Assembly: GCF_037975245.1 (NCBI RefSeq)
Contig: NC_092581.1
Location: 20,918,303-20,982,302 of the forward strand
Length of the DNA stretch: 64,000 bases
Direction: 5' to 3'
Source: Apostichopus japonicus
Lineage: Eukaryota > Echinodermata > Holothuroidea > Aspidochirotida > Stichopodidae
This document shows positions 50,801-59,800 of this stretch, in pieces. A program made the translations under genes and the position numbers. The notes beneath the pieces were generated by a model. The model was given only the letters and a program-made list of their open reading frames with translations. It ran no database searches and was not told the DNA's origin. How positions within the stretch are numbered: the first letter of the stretch is position 1; each line of letters opens with the position of its first letter.

Positions 50801-53800
50801 TTTATATCAGTTAGAAAATAAAGTACAAATTCAAGTTTTCATTTTTAAGCTTTCTCAATGGGATGACAAGCCACCAAAGTAATGCTACCCAGCAATGAAG
50901 AGAATTATGAAAAACAACCTTTACAATAAACAGAAATATTAATGAAATAAACAATACAACCTTTACAATAAACAGAAATATTAATTCTACCCAGCAAATA
51001 AGAGAATTATGAAATACACAATACAACCTTTACAAAAAACAAAATATTAATTCTATGCAGCAAATAAGAGAATTATGAAATACACAATACAACCTTTACA
51101 AAAAACAAAATATTAATGCTACCTAGCAAGAAAGAGAATTATGAAATAAACAATACAACCTTTACAATAAAACAAAATATTAATGCTACCTAGCAAGAAA
51201 GAGAATTATGAAATAAACAATACAACCTTTACAAAAAACAAAATATTAATGCTACCTAGCAAGAAAGAGAATTATGAAATAAACAATACAACCTTTACAA
51301 AAAACAAAATATTAATGCTATGCAGCAAATAAGAGAATTATGAAATACACAATACAACCTTTACAAAAAACAAAATATTAATGCTACCTAGCAAGAAAGA
51401 GAATTATGAAATAAACAATGCAACCTTTACAATAAACAAAAATATTAATTCTACCTAGCAAGAAAGAGAATTATGAAATAAACAATGCAACCTTTACAAT
51501 AAACAAAAATATTAATTCTACTAGCAAGAAAGAGAATTATGAAATAAACAATACAACTTTTACAAAAAACAGAAATATAAGCATTGAAAGATTCTCTTCA
51601 ATTCCATGTATTGGACTAATAGTCTATATCTAATGACATTGGGCCTTTCAGCAATATGCTCTTTCAGCTTAATCTACCCAGCTTCAACCATTTTTCTCAG
51701 GTACATGCTGCTTACACAATATGCTACTATTCATAGCACATGACAATGATTTATATCTTTGAAAATGGTAAAAAATGAGGAAAAATTTACTTTTTTGAGA
51801 TATAAAAAAAAAAAACATTTTTCCATGCTAGCATGCAGGATTCATGATTGAATTCCCAACTTCAAATGAGGGGAGTCGGGTTCAACTATCACGGACCACA
51901 GTTTTTGCTTCTAAGCTATGGCGGTGTCAGATGTTAATTTGTGTAGAGGGTACTGATACGTATAATGATCCATACAGAATGAGTTATTACAGAATGGAGG
52001 TGATGCCATTCAGAATAATGGTAGCTTACCGAGCATCTGCAGTCTTGAAGAGGCGTTCCCTCAGACTATGGAGGATCTCATGTCTCCTCTGAGAGGTCTT
52101 CTTTCCTGACATCAGTGCCTGAAGGTTCAAGAAATAACTTTCATATTCACTTTACAGTGTTGTGACAAATCCCTTTATTTTAAAAGAAATTGAATATAGG
52201 CAATCAGTCTCTGTATTTTGGCACAATTATTCTGTGTCATCGTGTCATCACTAGGAATTATTGCCTGACAACGATCGACTCGAGTCACTGTATCATTTCT
52301 GCAGGGAAAGAACTGATGAACTTGTTAGAATCACAATACTTTTTAAATTGAGTGCTTTGAGTCATGACTTGTTGCAACCTCGTCATGTTACCACAACCTT
52401 CTAAAAAATCTACAGTAAAACCTAGATTTTATAGACATGGCATACAGAAATTTCCCAACCATAGGTTATCCGGACTTGAAAAACAACATCAAGATGATAC
52501 AGTTTCCTAAAGGTTAATGCAGTTTCACATTTGAGTTGTCTATTTGTTCACTTCTGAATCACAATTACATCCTGAAGTGACTAAACCGTGTATTCTATCA
52601 TCTTTGACACCTGCAAACGAGATGGGGGTGAAGAAACTGAAATCTTCTCTCAAAACATGTGATCTAGATCCAATACCAATGTCTATGGTCAAGCATAATA
52701 TCCATGTGTTTGTTCTATATATCACCAATATTATTAATATATCCCTGTCAACTGGTTTCTTTCCAGAGAATCACTCCTACAAAACACTTGAACCAGATAA
52801 AAAAAGATTAAAAAATATCGTCCCATTGTCAACCTCAAATTCCTCAGGAAAACCATCGAACGCATAGTGTCTTCTCATATTAAGACCATAAAACTAGTAC
52901 TATATTATCTGATGTCTTTTAGTCGGCATACTAGCCATACCATGGGACAGTCTGCACTTTTCTATGTGAATAGCGTCTCTCATTGTTGGTCAAGTCATAC
53001 CACTGCTTTAGTTCATTTAGACTTGAGCGCGACCTTTGATGCTGTCAACCACAATATTCTTCTTTGTCGGTATACAGGGAAAAGCCCTAGATTGGTGCAG
53101 ATCATACCTATCACAAACACCACAGAATGTTTTTATCCAAGAAGCAACCTCTAAACCAATTATTTTAGATTATACTGTTCCGCAGGGCTTGGTTCTTGGC
53201 TCGTAGTGGTTTACTATCTACACTTACCCAATCCAAAATATAATCAGGAAACACAACTTACAATACCATATTTTATGCTGATGACACTACACTATATATC
53301 TCATTCAAACCCACTCGAGTCTGTTCTGATTCATCTATCCAGACCCTCCAATTATGCATTGAAGACATTTGCATACAGGTATGCATGCAGAGAAATTTCT
53401 TGAAGTTGAATGATGACAAAACTGAATTGAAACGTTTTGAATCTTGCCAGAAACACTCACAGATCAGTGTTGGTTTGATTAAGAACAGTGACTCTCTGAT
53501 ATCTCCCATCCAACAGGCAAGAAACTTGGCCGTTATTTTATATTCTTCCATGACAATGAAGCCACACATATCAATGTCATTCGATCATCTATCTGGTACA
53601 TTTGGAAGACTGGAAATATTCCCAAATATTTTAATCGTGAAGCTACTGAGAAAATTATCCAGGCCTTTATTATTTTACACATCGATAATGGAAACATGCT
53701 TCTCTATGGTCTACCACAGTTCTAGCAAATTGCTGGACTTCAACGCCTTCTAAATACTGCTGCATGGATTGTTACATTAGCTAAAATTTCTTGTCACATC

Positions 53801-56800
53801 AAACCTATTCTTTAAGAGCTACATTGGCTTCGGGTCTCTCAATTATTTGTAAGCTCTTGTTAATTATTTGCAAGCTCTTGTTAATTACCTACAAACCATT
53901 GAATGGCTTGGCTATCTCTTATATCTCTGACATGCTCCAGACATACACTCTAAATATATGTGGGGTGACAGATCACTTAAAGTAGCTGCTCCTTGCCTTT
54001 GGAATGGATTACCACTAGAACTCAGATGTTCTGCTTCCCTCACTTCATTAAAAAAACTTCTGAAAACTCATATGCATCAAGCATTCATCAATGTTAACCA
54101 ATAATTCTTTTCTTCATTGGTTTTTACTTTCTTTTCTCTATTCCTCTCCCACCCCTTGAGCATGGACATGTGGATATGACCATGTCATAAATCACTATTA
54201 TTATTATTATTATTATATAATTTGTCTAATAAACTGTCAACTACATTGCTGAAATAACATATGACAGAAAGGTGCCTTATGGTTTGATCTAGCAAAAGCT
54301 GCCAGTACTTGTTAGTGGAATTGAATACTGGAGTATAAAGGAGATCAGCAGTATGCATGGATGCACAATCATAGATAGATAAAAGTTCCACTGCACACAT
54401 AAGTCCTTTTGGAAAGACAGCAGTGGATATATTGGTTTGTAGCTCTTAAGAGAAACCATTTGAGCAAATGTTATGATGTCACAACTTGAATGTATTATTT
54501 GATTATCGTAGCACTATCCAAATACTATGTTCACAATCAAGAACTTGTGATTTTATGCAATTGACATATCCGTGAAGAATTCTTGTAGGAGCTGACATGA
54601 CTTTGAAAGCAACAGGAGCATGTATGTGTAATACACAAAAAGAAATAGTATAACAGGAGCATGTATGTGTAATACACAAAAAGAAATAGTATAACAGGAG
54701 CATGTACAGTATGTGTAATACACAAAAAGAAATAGTATAACAGGAGCATGTATGTGTAATACACAAAAAGAAATAGTGTAACAGGAGCATGTATGTGTAA
54801 TACACAAAAAGAAATAGTATAACAGGAGCATGTATGTGTAATACACAAAAAGAAATAGTATAACAGGAGCATGTATGTGTAATACACAAAAAGAAATAGT
54901 ATAACAGGAGCATGTATGTGTAATACACAAAAAGAAATAGTATAACAGGAGCATGTATGTGTAATACACAAAAAGAAATAGTATAACAGGAGCATGTATG
55001 TGTAATACACAAAAAGAAATAGTATAACAGGAGCATGTATGTGTAATACACAAAAAGAAATAGTGTAACAGGAGCATGTATGTGTAATACACAAAAAGAA
55101 ATAGTGTAACAGGAGCATGTATGTGTAATACACAAGAAGAAATAGTATAACAGGAGCATGTATGTGTAATACACAAAAAGAAATAGTATAACAGGAGCAT
55201 GTATGTGTAATACACAAAAAGAAATAGTATAACAGGAGCATGTATGTGTAATACACAAAAAGAAATAGTATACAGGAGCATGTATGTGTAATACACAAAA
55301 AGAAATAGTGTAACAGGAGCATGTATGTGTAATACACAAAAAGAAATAGTGTAACAGGAGCATGTATGTGTAATACACAAAAAGAAATAGTATAACAGGA
55401 GCATGTATGTGTAATACACAAAAAGAAATAGTGTAACAGGAGCATGTATGTGTAATACACAAAAAGAAATAGTGTAACAGGAGCATGTATGTGTAATACA
55501 CAAAAAGAAATAGTATAACAGGAGCATGTATGTGTAATACACAAAAAGAAATAGTGTAACAGGAGCATGTATGTGTAATACACAAAAAGAAATAGTGTAA
55601 CAGGAGCATGTATGTGTAATACACAAAAAGAAATAGTAAAATAATGTTTCTGTTAGTTTAAATGCATCTCTCATCTACGATGACACAGAATAATTGTGCC
55701 AAAAAAGTAAGACTGATTGCCTATGTTCTTCTTCTTGTTTTCCAAAGACATTGCATAAATAGCAGCATAATTAACAAAATTAACAGCAATGACTGTGTTT
55801 GATCTTTTCTAAAAACCTATTTGCTGACAAGATTGGGAAAACACCTTAATTGTAATATATTGCTGGCTGTAAACAAAATGGCTTTTCAAGCAGACTTCTC
55901 TATGATAGGCATTAAAAATAGATTGAAGGTGTGGTTTTAAAGCAACTAGCCATGGGAGGAAATGCAACATTGGTGTTATTATTAGGTTTGAATGAACAGT
56001 TTTAATTCCACATTGATTGCATTTAACTTCTTGCAAAGAAGAAGTATAAAGAAGATATGCCCTGCATGTAAACTAAGATTCAAATTACAAGTTATAGGTC
56101 TGGACAATTTAATCTTACCTGGATCTCTTTCCAGAGCCTAACAAGGTTTTGAAAATGCAATGTTAACACATACCAAGGGAGCATTTCATAAACATGTTAA
56201 CAAGAGTATGTAAACAAAACATAAAAGGACAAAGGAAATTTCTCAAAACAAAATTCTCTTTTAAACATCAAACTTACTTGGAATTGCTCTTGTTGAAAAT
56301 CAAGCAAAAGTGATGCAATGTCATCTGCAAATGGAAACAAAAGGATCACTTTTACTTATGAATTTTATTCTCAAACATTTGCATAGTTAAATCTTCAACC
56401 TAGACTTTTATCAGATACTCAGAGGGGCCTTGCAGCAGAGTAAACTTGTATAAAAACTAGATAGTACAGTATGCAACCTCTTATCATTCAGAAACATCAC
56501 TAAACTTCACCTTAACAAATGAACTGTACAACTGGAACACACATTTGATAGTGACAGAAGTGTCATTTTAAACCTCCATGGGTTAATGTGGTCAGGCCTA
56601 GATGGAATGCTAACTCAGGCTTGGCCAAAGATTACTACTGTCAACAAAAAGCAAACACTTTTCACTGATGTGATCAAACTAATATCAAACTGAATAAAGT
56701 TCCTAAGCAACCAAGGTTATTACTTAGAGGATCCTTTATTTGTGATGACACTTTTAGCAGATGCCTACAGACATACCTCCGGCTCTAAAGTCAGAAGATT

Positions 56801-59800
56801 CTGCGACATATTCTTTCATCCTAGGACTTGTCACCTGTGGGTCCAAAGCATCCCAGTATTCCCTCCTCAGCAAATCAATCATAAAATCCACAGCCTTCTT
56901 TGCAATTCTAAGGGAGGACGTACCAACAGAATGTGTAGCCTCATGACGAAAGTCTATTATCCAATCTGGAATACCAAGCTGAACGGAGGAAAATAACAGA
57001 ATGCATTGTGGTTTCGATGATATAACATGAGCAGTTTTCTTCATGAATCTGATGTAATGTATTGTGAGGTTGTACAACAAGCTTGATCTTAGTAATACGA
57101 TGACAAGCAGTGTGATGTGACAATAAATTCACAATGACACAGGCTATCCTGATATGACAATTGACCTCAACAACAGGCTTATTGTACTTAATATGATACT
57201 TCAACATACTAAATATGACATCTGTCCTTGTTGAAATATTGTGTAAAACATGGTTTTCACAATTTGGCCCCTGGTGAACTCAAACGACCACATTCGGCTT
57301 TTTGTACTAAATGTGGTACAATTACACACCAAATATGCGAACTGTCCAAGCTTCCCTTGAGATATTATGTTTAAGAAGTGCATTAGTGTAGAGAGACAGG
57401 TAGGAAGGGAATGAAGTAAATGTTAGGCATTTGTTGCCTTCAAATTACCTTTGACCTTCACCAAAAGCAATTATAGGCTCCTTAAATTTGATATGGTACA
57501 TCTACTACATCTACAAACCAAATATGAGATCTGTCCAAGGTTCCCTTCAATGCAAAATCTAGTTTACAAGGTTTTCAAAATTTGACTTCTGATGACCCCA
57601 AATGACAATTGACCTCCACCTAAAACATTAGGCTTCTTGAACTCAATGTGGTACTTCTGTACACTAAATATGAGGTCTGCCCAAGCTTCCATTCTTGAGA
57701 TATCATGTTTACAAGGTTTTCACAATTTGACCCCTGGTGACCCCAGATGACCTTGGACCTCCATAAAAATCTATAGGCTTCTTGTACTCAATGTGGTTCA
57801 TATACTTATTTAAATATGATGTCTGCAAAAGCTTATCTTCTTGAGATATTGTGTTTACAAGGTTTACATAATTTGACCCCTGGTGAACCCAAATGACCTT
57901 TGACCTCCACAAAAAACAAAAGTCTTCTACCACCCAATGTGATACTTCTACACACCAAATACTGTATGAATTTGTCCGACCTTCCCTTCCTTAGATATAG
58001 TGTTTAAAATCTAGGCATCACAAACGCCAACACACACACAGGATATATACACCATCATGTATGCAAAAGTTACAATATCATCAAAACCAATAAGAGAAAA
58101 AGTGCATGTCTCATGAACAAATATAGTTTAAGCAAATCTGGTTACATGCTCTCGGTGCAGAATTGCAAGTAAGATGGTGTTTTGAAAGAACCATTCAAGT
58201 TGCTACAGATCTTAAAAAGCTTCAGTTTGTCAACAAATCAGTTACAAAGTCATTACTTTGTACAGAATTTACAAATTGTTTATTTGCAGAAAGAATGGAA
58301 GTTTTTGGTGCCACACTATGTTTGTTTTATTTTTTTGTTTTCATTATTAATTATTAATATACTTTGTTAACGAAATTGCAGCACAAAATCTCATGTTACC
58401 TTTGAATTTCCATGTAGTACTTCTCTTACATAAATATTGTTAAAAGTTCAATGAAACATGGAAAGAATATTGAAAACTTTATTTCATTTACCAGACCATC
58501 TTTCTGTATCTTTAGAGTGAATAAATTCATCAAGCAGTATGGAATTTCTAGAAAATTGTTCTTCTACTGTACAGCAAAGTGTCACTGTACTGTACATGCA
58601 AAAATCAAATTGTTGCATAAAAGCTGCATAGCAGTTTCCATGCAGAGGACCTTAGATTTAGAAATTTCAAAATTTTATGACAAGCAATATTTGTAAGTTT
58701 CAAATATCACAATATTTCAATGTTCAAACGCTAATTTAAGTTGAGTCCACTGACTAAAATAATAAGTATTACAAACAAAGCCATTATCATTCTCATCCTG
58801 ATACTCTACATCTTCTTCAAATGGAAACTGATGCTACTGTAGCTGAAATTTACCTTACTTCCCAAGATATGCATCGGTACTGCACTACCTCCAAGCTGGA
58901 TTGCATCTGTAATGAGGCCAATAGCTCTGAAAAAATGGGTAATATTGATTAAATGGATTCTGAATTATCCTAAATAGCATGTAGAGAATATAATCTATGA
59001 TGAGTTTGCGAGGGAAGGGAAGTGGGAATGGAGAGGTGGGAAAGGGATGTGGGAATGGAGAGGTGGGAAAGGGATGTGGGAAAGACAGAGGGGAGGGGAA
59101 AAAGGCAAGGAAAGGGAAGGGGAAAAGAGAGGGGCAGTGGAGGGGAATGGGATGGTCAGGAAAGGTAAAGGGATGGGTATTAGGAATGGGAGAGGAATGG
59201 GTGGGAGAAACAGAGGGGAAAGTAGGAAACGGTGAGGTTGAGTGTGATGGTGATGATGTGGTTGAGGATGAAGGGGTTGATAGCAACTGTCAGGTGCATT
59301 ATGATGATAGGCTTGGAAACCTTAGTATCAATGAAAACTGCATACCTAAGAAGGGCCAGGCTGAACAACTTTGCAAGATTTAAAGTGTCCATCTCTGGAG
59401 ACTCAGCTAACTTTGCTTCTATTAGGTTGATTGTACATACAATAGCCACTGGACACTTGGACCCAGACCTGTAGGTGAAGACAAAATTAATTGTTGTAAA
59501 CTGCGTTAAATTGTGTTACTGTAATTCCATTCAACCTTGATAGTCAATTTTCCATAGAGAGGTAGACCTAACCTAAGCATATTCTAATAGTCATAAACAG
59601 TCAATAAACTAACTGTAAAAGGTAATTTACGCATTTATCATATAGGCTAGTACTAGGTGTATGCAGTATTCATAGGCTAGTAGGCGTATGCAGTATAGGC
59701 CTACTGCCAACAATTTTCGATCTTCACTATAGGCTAATTGTCTGGTGGAAGATTTTGATACATTGTCCTCATAGTTCTTATTTTTCTTTCTAACCATGCA

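Noticed and set aside
54503-55674. Three overlapping minus-strand frames of ~350-373 codons
   Set aside because: They are produced entirely by the 41-bp minisatellite read in all three phases; the repeated peptide cycles with phase, and there is no splice or start context.
58885-59286. Pro/Ser/Phe-rich 133-codon minus-strand frame
   Set aside because: Translation of a purine-rich simple-sequence tract that overlaps LAS1L exons 2-3 introns; not a conserved protein.
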